Program-made: the position numbers and the translations under genes
Shown here: positions 1 through 12,252 of the stretch, in pieces
How the letters are laid out: each line of letters begins with the position of its first letter
Position numbering within the stretch: position 1 is the stretch's first letter
Assembly (NCBI GenBank): GCA_030568195.1
Contig: JAJLTO010000004.1
Coordinates: 930,001 to 994,000, forward strand
Length of the DNA stretch: 64,000 nt
Reading direction: 5' to 3'
DNA from: Dipodascopsis uninucleata var. uninucleata
Lineage: Eukaryota > Ascomycota > Lipomycetes > Lipomycetales > Lipomycetaceae
The notes under the pieces: model-generated
What the model was told of the DNA's origin: nothing
Database searches by the model: none
Seen by the model: the letters and a program-made list of their open reading frames with translations, nothing else

Positions 1-551
1 TAAGCATTAGGACAAGATTAGTCAATAGTCACTATTCTCTTCCATGAATCAAGAGAGGCTAGGATTAGTGTGATGACCTGACTGATTTTGTGGCGCCTCC
101 ATGATTCCGGTTTATTCGGGCCAGCTATTCTCGTAATTACACGATTTTTCAGCAATACATCTCTACTACTACAGTTTCTCATCCACTAGGTGTTTTACAG
201 TATGATGTCATTTATGATACGGCCAATGAATTTACAGGAAGAAAGTAATAAAAGCATAGAATTTAGATTCTAGTATCATTTATTAAAAATGGCGAAGTAT
301 AGGATTTCTTTTAACTACCATTTCCATCCGCACAATAAAAAAAGACAATACTGAATTTGAATCCAGTCACAATATATAATATATATATATATATATTTTT
401 AAATGAGTTGTCTAGATCCGAAATTCCTTAAATGCAAACTAACGTCAAATTATTCATTAAATAGAAGTATAAATGCAAGCAAACAGAATAATGCACTACA
501 AACAAAATCTGCGTTAGATTCAAAAAAACATTGGTGTACTCATATAGCAAA
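1..551. other. Non-coding left edge, 3' flank of the MFS gene
   Basis: No supported gene is visible. The stretch is AT-rich and contains a TA dinucleotide run around 372-396. The flanking MFS gene ends here on the minus strand, so part of this is its 3' untranslated region. Confidence 0.6.
372..396. repeat. (TA)n microsatellite
   Basis: An almost uninterrupted AT/TA dinucleotide run about 25 bases long lies in the 3' flank of the MFS transporter gene. It is a simple-sequence repeat with no evident function. Confidence 0.8.
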
Positions 552-2219
552 CTACTTATAGTTTCGAAGACAATAAGTGCGCAATCGCACCCCGTACACA
601 TTGAAAATGATAACCATGGAGACTAGCATGAACAGTGCTAAGAATCCTAACAAGCTACATCCCCAACCCATTCCGAGTCTCTTAAACAGGGTTGGTGCAA
701 CTAGTGGGAAGAATCCAGCAGCCGTCATTCTGAAGCAGTTGCCAGCAGCTGTCGCACTAGCCGAAAATCCATACGGAGCAAAAACTTCAATCAAGTACGT
801 TTGAATAGGGAACATAGTGGATACCATTGCAAGACCTAGTGGATACATTGATGCTACAACAGCAAACCAGTGTGCATGTGCTTGAGTAGCCCATCCATAC
901 CAAAACATAGCGATGGGAAACAGAGTGCAGCTCAAATATAACGGTCTAAGACGATACTCAGGGTAGCGTACACCATTTTTCTTTGTCAAATAAGCAACCA
1001 ATCTGTCACTCGTCATTCCGAGGCCAAATAGGCCGGTTAGAAGACCGAGACCAAGACCCAGGTAACAGATACCAGTGATCTGGACGCTGAAACCATAGTT
1101 TTCTTCGAAAACAGACGTTACAGTAGTAAAAAAAATATAGAGATATGCGAAAGCAATTCCCATATAGAATCCTAGAAAGGTAACTACTAGATTTGTTGTT
1201 AATAGATGAAGAGGTCGGAAGATAGCATTCCAGAAAATAGTCCGGTGAGTTCTAGATTCAATCTTATCATAATACGACACAAGATCAGGACGACCCAGCT
1301 CCTTTCTAAGTCGGCTTGTTTTGTACTTGAGCAGAGTAGGAACATGAGTCTCACGGGACAGTGTAAAATACCCAACTGACATGACAACGCCAACAATCAA
1401 CAGAAGTCTAAACGACCATCTCCAACCAATGTTTTCAGCAATAAAGCCACCAATAATTGGGCCGACTGTAGGCCCCATCATTGGACCCAGTGCAAAAATT
1501 GACGCAGCAGTTCCCATTTCATCTCGCGAAAACATATCCGAAATGGCACCTCCGCCAACAGTGAGTGATGCGCAACCGAAAAAACCACCGAGGAAACGGA
1601 AAGCGATAAATGACGACGTATCTTTTGACAGCGCACACCCGATGTTGAAAAGAGCAAACATGAGATTAGAAGCAGTAATAACGTACCTTCTACCATAAAG
1701 TTCACTAAGAGGGGCATGAACAAACATAGGACCCCAGCCAAAACCAGAAATAAAAATTGAAACCATGAGAGACAAAATTGTTGTATTCGTCTCGTGGAAC
1801 TCTGTAGCGACATATCTAACACCAGGAGCGAACAAAGTCGAGCCTAGCGGCAACATAAAACTTGAAATAGCAATGAGCGACATGGTCAACCATTTCTTTT
1901 TTTTGGGCCAATTCCTTGGGTAAGCAGGGTCATCTTTAGAATCAAAACCCACTACACCATTATCCAAGTCCATGAGAGGAACGACCATCATAATTCCTCT
2001 AGGCTTTGGAGCCTGAGGTTTGCTTGCCTCCTCCTCATCGGCAGCTTTCTGAGCTTCTAGGTCCATAGATTTCTTATCTGAATGGAGAGTTACATCATTC
2101 AGGTCTGGACTGGTTCCAGACGCAGAATAAAAGCTCTTCTCGAATGTTTCAGCATCACTGGGATTCGAGACGATCGCAGAGAGGTCGTCTGCAGAATCAG
2201 ACCTCTTTTCGGGCTCCAT
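552..2219 (-). CDS. MFS multidrug/polyamine-type exporter (DHA1 family)
   Basis: Single-exon gene of 555 residues. The start is the ATG at 2217-2219, because the frame upstream has only a non-ATG codon. An acidic/Ser-rich cytosolic N-terminus of about 115 residues is followed by roughly 12 hydrophobic segments in two halves, the usual 6+6 MFS layout. Motif A appears as SELYGRR between TM2 and TM3, and PRNWPKKKKW precedes TM1, as in fungal DHA1 drug:H+ antiporters (the FLU1/TPO1/MDR1 kind). Expected at the plasma membrane exporting drugs or polyamines by proton antiport. The substrate cannot be read from sequence. It diverges from PAC11 across about 0.9 kb. Confidence 0.88.
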   Translation of the reverse strand: MEPEKRSDSADDLSAIVSNPSDAETFEKSFYSASGTSPDLNDVTLHSDKKSMDLEAQKAADEEEASKPQAPKPRGIMMVVPLMDLDNGVVGFDSKDDPAYPRNWPKKKKWLTMSLIAISSFMLPLGSTLFAPGVRYVATEFHETNTTILSLMVSIFISGFGWGPMFVHAPLSELYGRRYVITASNLMFALFNIGCALSKDTSSFIAFRFLGGFFGCASLTVGGGAISDMFSRDEMGTAASIFALGPMMGPTVGPIIGGFIAENIGWRWSFRLLLIVGVVMSVGYFTLSRETHVPTLLKYKTSRLRKELGRPDLVSYYDKIESRTHRTIFWNAIFRPLHLLTTNLVVTFLGFYMGIAFAYLYIFFTTVTSVFEENYGFSVQITGICYLGLGLGLLTGLFGLGMTSDRLVAYLTKKNGVRYPEYRLRPLYLSCTLFPIAMFWYGWATQAHAHWFAVVASMYPLGLAMVSTMFPIQTYLIEVFAPYGFSASATAAGNCFRMTAAGFFPLVAPTLFKRLGMGWGCSLLGFLALFMLVSMVIIFNVYGVRLRTYCLRNYK

Positions 2220-3113
2220 GACTTGAATCAAATCTGATTAGATTTTACTGATTGTAATCTGTAATAGGAGCTCCACCTAACGGCCCGTTGGAACTGGATT
2301 TTCCTAGCTTACTGCGTCAATTAAAGATTATCAGTTATCGCAAAGGAATCAATCAATCAGCAAAGGCCAGGTGTACACAATACACCTTGAATTTCAAACT
2401 CCTTTTCTAAGTCATAATATAGGCGAAGACCTGAAAATGTATAATACATAGGTGAGATAAGAAAATTTATCATAGCAGGCTAAGGCAATCTATATAGGTT
2501 TTTTTCTGCACACGTACGTATGCCTTGTACACATTTTACGCTCCGCTGTCTGTTATTAGCGATAAATGCGAAGCTTAGCATTTTTAAGAATAATCTACAC
2601 CAAAATTTTATTTATCTAAGCATTATGTAAGTTTAATGGCCCACCCTCTGCTGCTTTTATCTCCGCCCTCGCGGAAAAAGGGAGCACAATTACATAAGTA
2701 TTTATTGGCCCCTGTCATCTGGCCCTCACCATATGACTAATCTCGGGTTTAGTTTCCGGTTCCGAGGACTTTGAACCATATTTAAACTATTATCCCAAGC
2801 CATTCGTCGGAAGCACCGAAATCAATTGTTCTTTCTGTAATCTCTTACTCAGCCGTCATTTGCCTTTACAGTTCTAATGCTTACTAGTTACCCGCTCGCA
2901 CTGGTCAGGGGTATAGTCCGGGTAATAAGACAGGTACAGCGCGCCGTTGTTTTGAGTGGTATTTTTGAGTTGGGTGTGCTTGGTTTGTGTTTGAGAGAAA
3001 GAACAGTGACAGTCAACCGCAACAGAGCCCAATTGATAGGGCGGCTTTGAGAGAGAATAGATCTAGGATTAATAGGTTGGCGAGGCAGCTGCACTCTAGT
3101 GCGACATTCAGTA
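2220..3113. promoter_or_regulatory. Divergent MFS/PAC11 intergenic region
   Basis: About 0.9 kb shared upstream region of two divergent genes. A GC-richer patch near 2640-2690 holds C-rich and AAAAGGG sequence resembling stress-response (STRE-like) sites and a CTCGCGGA near-match to the yeast PDRE consensus TCCGYGGA. Neither match is exact, so regulation by those factors is only a possibility. Confidence 0.35.
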
Positions 3114-5343
3114 ATGTCGACAGATCAACGACGTGCGGAAATCGAAGCAAAGAAGGCAAGGCTTGCAGATCTTCGTCGAAAGCGAGAGGAGCGGCTACAG
3201 CATCAACAGACTAGAGAACCAGTAAGTGAGATTATTGTTGTTCGTGGCAATATTCCTTGCACGTACAGCTTGTTATAGAATAGCCCTCTGCTGCGATATT
3301 GTGTATATAAAGCTAATCTATTGCTTATAGTGGTCCTCACCGACTCGAAAGTCAAGCTCCGAGCGGCGGGCTGATATCGATCAGCTTGTGGCCAGTCTGG
3401 TCGGCTCCCCTAGGACGCGATCTACCACACCGGGTATTGGAACTACAAGCACTATCCTGAGTAGCAGTCCTAGTTCACCTAATAGCCTGATGTCAGATCC
3501 TTTTGTCGTTGCCTCAACTCCGTCACCTATCCACCACAAAGTGTAAGTTCTTACGATATGGCAAGATGCGCAAAATCCTTTGTGTTTGAGATTTTGATGC
3601 TAACTGAATCTATTGAAATCATACTCTAGCATCAATGAACGGCCATCTGAGCTTTGGTCGACTACGGTCATGAATATATTTGATTATCCTCCTCTCGATG
3701 ACAAGAGTGCTGCCGAGGTAGAGGAGAAGATTATGTACAGCAAGGGATTCCAAACTGATCCCATCTGGATTGAAGATTCTTCTGTCAGCACTTCATCTAC
3801 GAACGGCGGAATTGAGTCGAAAGAAGATATGGAGCGACGTATTCGGGAAGAACTAGAACAAGAGATACAGAACAATATTTTTGCCCAGAAACAGCTGGAA
3901 GAGAGCGATAAAGAAGACATTGTGCTCTATGACCTTGATGAGATTCAAAAGTCTGAAGTCGTGCGGCTTCCAGAATTTTCAGATTTCGTGCACCGGTCGA
4001 CGAAGGTCATAGAGCGTGCCTTAAACGAAGACTATGATATCTTGACTGATTATGCAGCTTGGACCACAGAGCAGGAGACGTCCAACATGGATCGTGATCT
4101 TCGTGAAGTGATTGAATTCTATTCAGACAAATGGTCCAAAAACCGATCTGTTACGGCAATTGACTGGGCCACTAGCTACTCAGAGCTTTGTCTTGCTGCG
4201 TATTCTACTAATCCAGCTGCTATCCATGAACAAAATGGTATAGTTCAAGTTTGGAACATGCATATGAAAGACTCCCCAGAATATGTCTTTCATTCTCAGA
4301 GTGAAGTAACGGCTGCAAAGTTCTCGCCATTCCATCAAAATCTTATTGTTGGTGGTTGCTACAGTGGTCAAGTTGTTATATGGGATACAAGAGCCAAGTC
4401 AGACGCAGTTTTACGATCACCGGTTACAGGAACTGGTCACACTCATCCAATATACGCACTAGATGTTATTGGAACAAAAAATACGCACTCTATATTTACA
4501 ACAAGTACGGATGGTCGTGTTTGTGGATGGAACATTGATATGCTTGCGCAGCCATTTGAAACGATTGATCTTAAAATGCCTGCACCTTCCAGGACAGAAG
4601 ATCTAGCACCCACTAGTCTGGCCTTCGGAACATCAGATATGAGCTTTTATCTTGTTGGTACCGAGGAAGGTAGTATCTACCCTTGTAGTAGAAATGTCCG
4701 TGCTGGGACGAAGACAGGAATTGATAGTTCTATAGTCTACCGTGGTCATCCTGCTCCTGTAACAGCGGTTGCACTACATCCTGCTAACGGCCCGTTTGAT
4801 TTAAGCGATTTATTCTTGAGTTCTAGTCTAGATTGGTCCGTGCGTCTATGGCGAGCTAGAAAACCACAAAATAACGGAGCCATCGCAGCGCAGTCTTCTG
4901 CAATAAGTTCTTCGCGCTCAAATTCCGTAGGTGCAAGTAATAGTAATAACAATAGTAGTCTAAGTTCAGGACTTAATTATTCTATTACAGCTATCGAGCC
5001 TCTTTTGGAGTTTTCAGGCGAAGATGCAATGTACGATGTTTCTTGGAGTCCCTTTCGGCCTGGTATATTCGCTAGTGTCGGTTGTTCTGGAAAGCTTGAT
5101 GTCTGGAACATTGCTATAGAGACCGAAATACCTATAGCAAGCAGTACCACAACTAGTGGCGGTGCACTTAACAAGGTGGGCTGGGAACGATTATCTGGAA
5201 AAGCAATTGCTGTTGGTGGTGTAAGTTCGGTTGTCACTGTCTTTGAAGTTGGAAATGGGCTCAGCGGTGGTCCAGGACCTGTTAAAATGGATGAATGGAA
5301 GGCGGTACGAAAGACCATCGCTCAGTTAGAAGAAAATAAATAG
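3114..5343 (+). CDS. PAC11: Cytoplasmic dynein intermediate chain (WD40)
   Basis: Three exons: 3114-3221, 3331-3542, 3630-5343; 677 residues. Both introns begin GTAAGT and end TAG, the second with GCTAAC branch sequence, and the joins keep frame (phase 0, then GT|C = Val). The first 36 residues are a highly charged helix (MSTDQRRAEIEAKKARLADL...), the p150/dynactin-binding coiled coil of this family. SKGFQTD near residue 144 resembles the LC8 (TQT-type) binding site of dynein intermediate chains. The C-terminal half has WD-like repeats, including GQVVIWDTRAKSD, DWSVRLWRA and GKLDVWNI, forming the beta-propeller that binds the heavy chain. It should act in the cytoplasmic dynein motor for spindle positioning. 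It converges on ATE1 with 95 bp between stops. Confidence 0.9.
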
Positions 5344-5438
5344 TGACCTGTTTTATTCATTTTCATTTTGTAGATATAATATAAGGAATAGTTATAATAA
5401 TCTATTGTATATCCTTGACATCAAACGCCTACTAGATC

Positions 5439-6760
5439 TTAGAAGATGTATGTTATCACCTCATGAATCATATCAATACCTATCACTGCCGTCATTTCAA
5501 CTATCTTTTCCTTAATTAGCCTATAAGCCCTTGTATATTTAGTATGTATATCGTTTAGAGTCGTAAGTTGGTGTCTAAAGAATACCGTGACATCTTTCTC
5601 CTTCAGATTATCTACTACTTGGTCCTGTGACAGTACACCCGCCATGTTCATTTCAAACAGATTTGAGCCTTCGTCGTCATCAGGAAAATCATCGTCCTTT
5701 TCGTTTGTCACTACCTCTTTGCTATCTTCATCGTCGGCATCTGCGAAAGTTACAAAAGACTTTCCCTTTGAGAACTCTTCTTGAAACCGTTCAAAAGGTA
5801 GGAATTTATTCAAAATCGGATCCAACAGCTGAGATGGATGAAAACTTGCTTTGTACTTCATTTTTTGACATTTATCTATATATAATCCTAAATAATAATA
5901 TTGTCTCTGTTCTTCGATGGCCAAGGCAATCTCACGACAGGCGCTCAACTTACCGAAGCCGTACTGTGCTAAGTCACTATGCCACATAAAATAAACTGCG
6001 GAGATCGAATTTGGTAAAAAATCTATAACTCCCATGGCTACTAGTTGAGAGTCAATGTAATAGCACTGATGCCAGGCACCCATACGGAGACCGTTTTCAT
6101 GTCCATCTTTAGGTACAGTAAACGAATTAGAGCAAAGAAATCGCTCAAAGGACTCAGAATCTACTGAGAATTCTTCTTCTTTATGACAATGCGTCTGATA
6201 ATGTTTATACAAGTAAAACTTCTCCTCTGTATATGACGCAGGCTCCAGTGTCACCACTAGTTTATGATCAGGTGGAGCCTCGCTTAACAGACTTTCAGGA
6301 ATCGTATCATACTCAGCTCGATGAACCGCATCTAAGAGATTAAATTCTTTCATTTTTCGTCCATTTATCTTATGCAGTTTTTCGTCCAGTGCTGTTCCTA
6401 AAATAAATCTACTGAACCTATTCAAACCCTGTCGATGTTCCTTGGAAGGCTTGAATTTGGAAGCTTCAAGCCGTATACAATACTGTGGACAACAAGAATT
6501 TCTTAAGTCAGGCTTATATAGAAACGATGACGATCTAGAGGAGTATATAAAATTATTAGATATTTCCAGAATATAGTATATTTCTATTGAGATAAAGTGA
6601 TTGATTACCGTCTAAATCCGTGATCCATTAAAGTCTGGTAGTCCTGAGTGGATATTGCATATGCATGTATTCCATATATTGCAGATCCATGATCCCTCTT
6701 GCAGTATCCACAGGAACGGTGACTCTGATATCCCTGCGGTATAAAAATAGAACTTGCCAT
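5439..6760 (-). CDS. ATE1: Arginyl-tRNA--protein transferase (N-end rule)
   Basis: Two exons: 6609-6760 and 5439-6534, joined in frame (CG|A = Arg); 415 residues. The first exon supplies CGYC (Cys17, Cys20) and DYQTLMDHGFRR; the second begins SSSFLYKPDLRNSCCPQYCIRL, carrying the Cys65-Cys66 pair. These four cysteines are the conserved N-terminal ATE cysteines (metal/Fe-S site). The C-terminal part has the acyltransferase fold, with MGAWHQCYYIDSQLVAMGVID and the FMWHSDL/YYLGLYI segment. ATE1 transfers Arg from Arg-tRNA to N-terminal Asp/Glu, marking proteins for degradation. The product is shorter than the roughly 500-residue budding-yeast protein, near the size of shorter fungal forms. The C-terminus has an acidic stretch. 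Divergent from YOS9. Confidence 0.93.
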
Positions 6761-7606
6761 ACACGATTATTGAAGATTATAAAGAGTAAGATGCAGTGCT
6801 TGCTTTTGTTTACACTACCAATTACTACAACGATGTGGGAATGTTCAGATTACAACTTAATGTTGACGTTATTTAAAGCTTCCGGCAGCTTTGCTATTGC
6901 CAGCGAACATCCAAATTGGTACTGAAATACAGGATAATCGAAGTCAATAGTTGAGAAAGGTTTTTAAGGCATATCTATTCTCTAAATGCGCTATTAAAAG
7001 TGTTTTTATCAGGAGACTATGGGAATTCATCGATGAGTAGATATCGGTTTAAGAGTAGGGAAGTATTGTGACAAATCGCAAGTCTGAGACTTTCTGTAAT
7101 GGCACTTTCGACCACTAGATCCTATGCTACAGGATTGCATTCACTATACTTCAAGCTTACAGTGAAGTATAAAGCATACTTTGTGAAATTCATTACTTTC
7201 TATGTGCAATTTCTATTTTGTGATTCTTTCTGATATCAACTAATCTGAGATAGTTGAGTAGTTTGTAGTAAATACGATCGTGCTGGAATTACAGAAACGT
7301 TATAATAGCCATGCCGTATTTGATTTAACTGATCAGTAATGTACATAATTACGGCATGTCTAAAATATTTCCTTGATTTCTGGTATTGAAGTAGTCTGTG
7401 ATTCTCAAATATAGGTTTTTAGTCAAACATTTTAGGGCCAAGTTACATCCCAAATATCCAAGCCGTTCTATATGCTAAAAGACTAATGCGATTCTCGCAG
7501 CCGGCTCTCGCAATATAGCACAGCAGCTTGAATAGTATGACTTAAAACATATTGACTATACAGGATTCGTATTCATTTTACTTTGATATTTTTATGGGGC
7601 TGTTGG
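6761..7606. other. Divergent ATE1/YOS9 intergenic region
   Basis: About 0.85 kb with no supported gene. It contains an inverted repeat with 9-bp arms (7145-7153 and 7163-7171, TATACTTCA/TGAAGTATA). Otherwise it is AT-rich promoter-like sequence. Confidence 0.5.
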
Positions 7607-9463
7607 ATGAAGTTTCTTAGAAGAATCATGTTCATCCGAATTGGTCTGGCTGTTTTTTTCATCGCAATAAGCGCGGTCAAAGCGAGAGCAGGATCGTTCT
7701 CTGTTCACGATGATGTTCTAGCATACCCGCAAGTGAGTGAAATTAGTGTCTAGAGATATTTATCATTGAAGATCCCTCTGTTTAGATTCGCTAATGATTG
7801 ACTATAGTTTCAAGTGATTTTATCTGATGATTACATACCGGAGGTTGAAGCAGAGCTTATTATGCAGTTAGAAAGAGAGAAAGATCACAGAGATAGATCA
7901 ATTGAGCATCATGAATTTATGAGACTAGAAGGTGAGAGATTCATATGCTCTTTGCCTCCGGTTGAAGCAGAAACATTGGACGAAAATAATTCTGCCGAGA
8001 GCAAACAGATATCTAAAGCAGATGAAGAGCGAGAGCTTGCGAAGATATTAAAGAACGGATGGGATCTGCTCGAACCACTTAGTGGGCTCTGTTTATACTA
8101 TGTAAGAAAAAAAGAGAGTGATATTTAACTCTTATACATTAGATCCAGTTAATATAAGGAGTTTAGTTTTTTATTTATTAATCAATAACTATAGATTGCC
8201 GAATGGTGGACCTATTCGTATTGTCATAGACAAGAGGTAAGACAGTTTCATCAGTTAACTCAGCAACAAGGAAAGACTCTGCCAACACTTCAAGAAGATC
8301 CAAATACAGAGTCGTATATTCTTGGAAAATCAGTAAATTATCGCGTTACAGAGCCCCCAGAGGCTCCTTACACATCAACAGAAATTGGTGAAGAACTAGC
8401 AGTAAAGATATCTGGTAAAGAAAAGTATCTAGTACAGAAACTCGAAGGAGGTAGTGTCTGTGACCTCACTGGGGTTAGTCGAGTGATAGAAGTTAGATTT
8501 CATTGCAATGAAAACTCTCAAGACAAGATTGCATGGATCAAAGAGCTTTCTACATGCAGATATGTTATGGTGATCCATACTCATAGAATTTGTCAAGAAC
8601 CTGCTTTTTTGCCCCCGAAAGAAGACGTCGCTAAGGATATAATATGTCGCCAAATTATGAGTGATGAACAGATCAAGCAAGTTCAGATGGAAGCAGAGGT
8701 AAAGGCAGCAATGCACGACCATGATGTTGAAGATGAAGCTGCAGATGATGAAAGTGACGTTGGACTCGATCTAAAAGTTGTCAACGGGCAGCATCCCGAT
8801 GATGATAACAATAAACCCAGTACCATACATGGGATTTCAAATCCATCAAGTGAAAGCGTGAAAAGGCCAAAGTCAAGTCCAGACCTTGTTACATCCGCCA
8901 ACATGCTAATTACTGATATTCAGCGGAAGATGGCTGAAGGTACTTTTCTAACCCCTGAAGGTAAGGTGGCTACAGCTGACGATGAATTTTCATATACCGT
9001 CGCTCTTGTTGGAGTTGGAGGTGAAGTCATTGGTACCGTGAACGTCATTGTTCATCATGGAAAGGTTAAGATTGAGCTAGACCAAAGTAATCCCTACGAC
9101 TATGGCCCCGAGGATGACAAAGCTGATCTTTTGCGTAAGGTCCCGCCAAAGCTGAGAGATGAATTACGCGAATTCTCTGGCGGTGCACGCCTTGAAGATA
9201 TTGTATCTGATATCCATCATGAGCATGCGTCGTCTTCGTCTGCATATGAGGCTAATACCTTGGAATTGACTGAGGACTCAGCAGAGCCATCTATGTCCAA
9301 AAAACACGCAGATATATCGGAGGAAAAATCGTATGCTCGCGGAACGACTACTGAACATCCAAATCAACCATCCGTTAAATCTGAGAACAATGAAAACAAT
9401 AAGGCAGAGAATACTCAGTCGAAGCCGGCTCCGGTACGAGTGGTAGTGAGAGACGAACTGTAA
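7607..9463 (+). CDS. YOS9: OS-9/Yos9 ER lectin of ERAD, with C-terminal RDEL
   Basis: Three exons: 7607-7732, 7808-8101, 8195-9463; 562 residues, both joins phase 0. An N-terminal signal peptide (basic start, hydrophobic residues about 9-26) leads into the MRH lectin domain: FICSLPP, GLCLYY/IAEWWTYSYC, VCDLTGVSRVIEVRFHC and ELSTCRYVMVIHTHRIC. These contain the paired cysteines and the Arg, Glu and Tyr positions used for mannose recognition in this family. A long acidic, poorly conserved tail ends in RDEL, a plausible ER-retrieval signal. Yos9/OS-9 reads trimmed N-glycans on misfolded glycoproteins and hands them to the Hrd1 ubiquitin ligase. RDEL is a variant of the usual fungal HDEL. Confidence 0.92.
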
Positions 9464-9783
9464 AGGGAGAGATTAAACCCTAGACCTACTAAGCGAAAAA
9501 AGTTCACAAATAAAATAACCGTTAGCTGTAGTAGTAACGCATGTTGTTTCATAGAACTACACCGTAGAGTGGTTAATTTGTGTATAATACACTATAATTG
9601 TACGTTATATAACTACAAATAACAAGTCTAGTTTTGCAGTTTATTATTATAGCGGTCCTTCGCGCTAAGCCAGACAGCTACTTCTTTGGCGAAGGAACTA
9701 TTTCGAATTCTAGTTTTTATTGCTACGAGAACATAAGCTTCCCAACACCACTCAATTACAGTTAACACGTAATAAAAATAGCA
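9464..9783. other. YOS9-ERG27 intergenic region
   Basis: About 320 bp between tandem genes, holding the YOS9 3' end and ERG27 promoter. A short inverted repeat with 8-bp arms (TCCTTCGC 9656-9663, GCGAAGGA 9689-9696) sits about 90 bp before the ERG27 start. No known sterol-response site is recognised. Confidence 0.45.
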
Positions 9784-10915
9784 ATGAGTGATCTACGTAG
9801 AAAAGTAGCTATTATTACTGGTACTAATGGGTAAGTACTAAATAGAGATCTATATATTTGAAGAGTGACTATACGAACAGGTCGAATTCCAAAACATTGT
9901 ACTAAATTGGCGTGCACATATCTTTAGAGGACTTGGTCAGGCTATAGCACGCAGGCTCATGGATAGTCTACCACCGTCATACCCCTTGACAATTATCGTT
10001 ACGGCTAGGAGAATGGATAAAGCTGTGGAAGTCATGGATAAATTGAAGGAATATGGTAACATAAGAGCTGATTTTGTGGTTGACTATGTTCATCTTGATC
10101 TGGCGTCATCTGCATCCGTTGTGGAGGCTTGCGAGACTCTCAAATCAAAACACAGCAAGATAGATTACTTGTTCTTGAACGCCGGAGGAGGAGATTTTGT
10201 CGGAATAGATTTTGTAAAGGCAACATTCGATATCATGGCACATCCCGTTAATGCAGTTACTTTTCCAACTTATCAGGTGGAGAGAAGCGATAGACGCACG
10301 GCTGACAATTTGGGTTACACTTTTCAAATTAACGTATTTTCGAACTATTTAATGATTCAACTTCTAGAGCCTGCTCTTAAAGGGGGAAGGGTCATATTAG
10401 TATCTTCTTGTCAAGCTTTGGCTGCGTCTCCATTTGACGCGGACGACATTCAAATGATGAAGATCAAAAATCAATATAACACCTCAAAAATGCAATTAGA
10501 TTTGATACACTTGACCATTGTGGAGCAGTATTACAAAGAAAAGGGTATATCCGTCTTTCTCACAGATCCTGGAATTTGCATTACTTCACTATTTGCTGCT
10601 CATCTAAATTCATTTACTTCTTTCGGAATGTATCTATTATTCTTATTTGCGCGACTCATGGGAAGTTATTACCACGTAATAGACGCATACAAAGGTGCTA
10701 ATTCCATGGTTTGGGCAGCAATTGATGCTAAAGATGATATAAACTTACTTACAGATATCAAATACACCTCAGCGAGTGATAGATGGGGACGTGAATACCT
10801 CCGAAGAGATCCATATATTAGAGAAGGTGATAAAGAGAATGGCGAAATTCTCGTAGCACAGATGGATAAACTAATCGCGGACCTTAAGATCAAGATCCCA
10901 AAATCGGGGAATTAA
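9784..10915 (+). CDS. ERG27: 3-keto-steroid reductase of ergosterol synthesis
   Basis: Two exons: 9784-9830 and 9928-10915 (GG|A = Gly), 344 residues. The short first exon encodes MSDLRRKVAIITGTNG; the join completes a Rossmann TGTNGGLGQAIAR nucleotide-binding loop. Further short-chain dehydrogenase features are LFLNAGGG, VILVSSCQ and the catalytic YNTSK. The C-terminal part has a hydrophobic stretch (FGMYLLFLFARLMGSYYHV) expected for membrane association. Erg27 reduces the 3-keto sterol produced during C-4 demethylation, working with Erg25, Erg26 and Erg28 at the ER and lipid droplets. Converges on NCS6. Confidence 0.92.
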
Positions 10916-11166
10916 TTCAACTATCTTATGAATTAGTTATAAATCTCAGATAACTCTGAAACTTATCTACGTGTACAAATATTCTATCTCCTATTATAAC
11001 ATATTCTGATGGTACTAGTATGAGTGTATCACAATAAATATCGTTTTTCGGTCAGATTTCTATTGCTTCAAATTTTACATTGTAAACTGTTATGATTCCA
11101 TTAATGCTATTATGTTAATTTATTTGACTTATATATGTACAAAACTTTTGAAAGTTCTTTCGACAA

Positions 11167-12252
11167 TCAGAAAGTTAACTTTTCTAACTGTCGATGTAGC
11201 GATGCTTGCGGGTTTACTATGTTTTGAACATTTCCATCGCTATCGTCTCTATTGCATTCAGCAACATCTCTGTCCACACTTTCTATAGCAATTGTCGCCC
11301 TTCCCACGTTCAGTCCTTCCAAAAGTACACAAGCTTTGCAAAATTTATTGGAGGAAATATATCCACATCGCTCACAAGTACGCTGTCTCGACTCTTCCGA
11401 AAAAGCACCACCTCTTTTATTCCGCTTGAGCACAAACGCCTCACCAGACTTGATAATATCAATAATCGCACTCGATCTCACAATTTCTAAATTTTTGATC
11501 AGAGCCCTTGCAGTTCCTCGGAACGCGTCTGGCGAATACACGCATTCAGTCGAAAAATAATCCAGTCCTTTATAATGTGCGTATAGAACAATTTCTTTTT
11601 CATATGCATACTTCAACGGCTTCGATCTCTTTACTGGCGATTCCTTACTGTCAGTTACGATATCTGTGCACCTATCAAGTCTCGCAGTGTCTCCTCTTAA
11701 AAGATTCATAAGAACAGTTTCAGCCATATCGTCCGCGTTATGGCCTGTCACAATATGATTGATCCTCAATTTCTGAGCACCTCTGTCGAGTGCCTGCCTG
11801 CGAAATACTCCGCAATATGTACAATTATTTTTATGCCCTATCTGAGCTACTATAGCGTCCATGCTCCACCCATCGTATAGATCTCTGTAGCTCACAATCT
11901 CAAGGTCCATTTCATATTGATCCTTGTTTCTCTTTACAGTTGCTAGAGAGTCGTCTCGATAGCCCTTAATTCCTTCATCAACCGACAGAAGTACAAAATT
12001 CACACCATAATTATATCTCTCATTTAGCGTTCGAAGGACGTGTGCTAGAACGGTTGAGTCTTTTCCACCCGAAGCACCTATAGCCACTGTCTCTCCTGGA
12101 TAAAACAACTTGTTTAGGACTATCGTATTGTGGATCTCAGTTTCAAAGACGTGGAAGAAGCACGGCTGACATATTTTCTGTCCTGTTTTAGGACGCCTTA
12201 AAGATGGTTTTCTGATCTCACACAAAGCACAGATGCTAACTGCAATTACCAT
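11167..12252 (-). CDS. NCS6: Cytosolic tRNA 2-thiouridine synthase (Ctu1/Ncs6)
   Basis: Single exon, 361 residues. N-terminal zinc-type cysteines (CALC, CQPC) precede the PP-loop ATPase motif SGGKDST at about residues 59-65. CTYCGVFRR carries the catalytic cysteines, followed by [16 protein letters not shown] and [12 protein letters not shown]-terminal CERCGY/CKAC pair completes the second zinc site. With Ncs2, and with sulphur from Urm1, it thiolates U34 of tRNA-Lys, -Glu and -Gln. Full length, and all expected motifs are present. Divergent from PHO23 over 244 bp. Confidence 0.95.
   Translation of the reverse strand: MVIAVSICALCEIRKPSLRRPKTGQKICQPCFFHVFETEIHNTIVLNKLFYPGETVAIGASGGKDSTVLAHVLRTLNERYNYGVNFVLLSVDEGIKGYRDDSLATVKRNKDQYEMDLEIVSYRDLYDGWSMDAIVAQIGHKNNCTYCGVFRRQALDRGAQKLRINHIVTGHNADDMAETVLMNLLRGDTARLDRCTDIVTDSKESPVKRSKPLKYAYEKEIVLYAHYKGLDYFSTECVYSPDAFRGTARALIKNLEIVRSSAIIDIIKSGEAFVLKRNKRGGAFSEESRQRTCERCGYISSNKFCKACVLLEGLNVGRATIAIESVDRDVAECNRDDSDGNVQNIVNPQASLHRQLEKLTF

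Noticed and set aside
1381-1698. Plus-strand frame within the MFS gene
   Set aside because: Antisense to transmembrane-coding sequence with no independent support.
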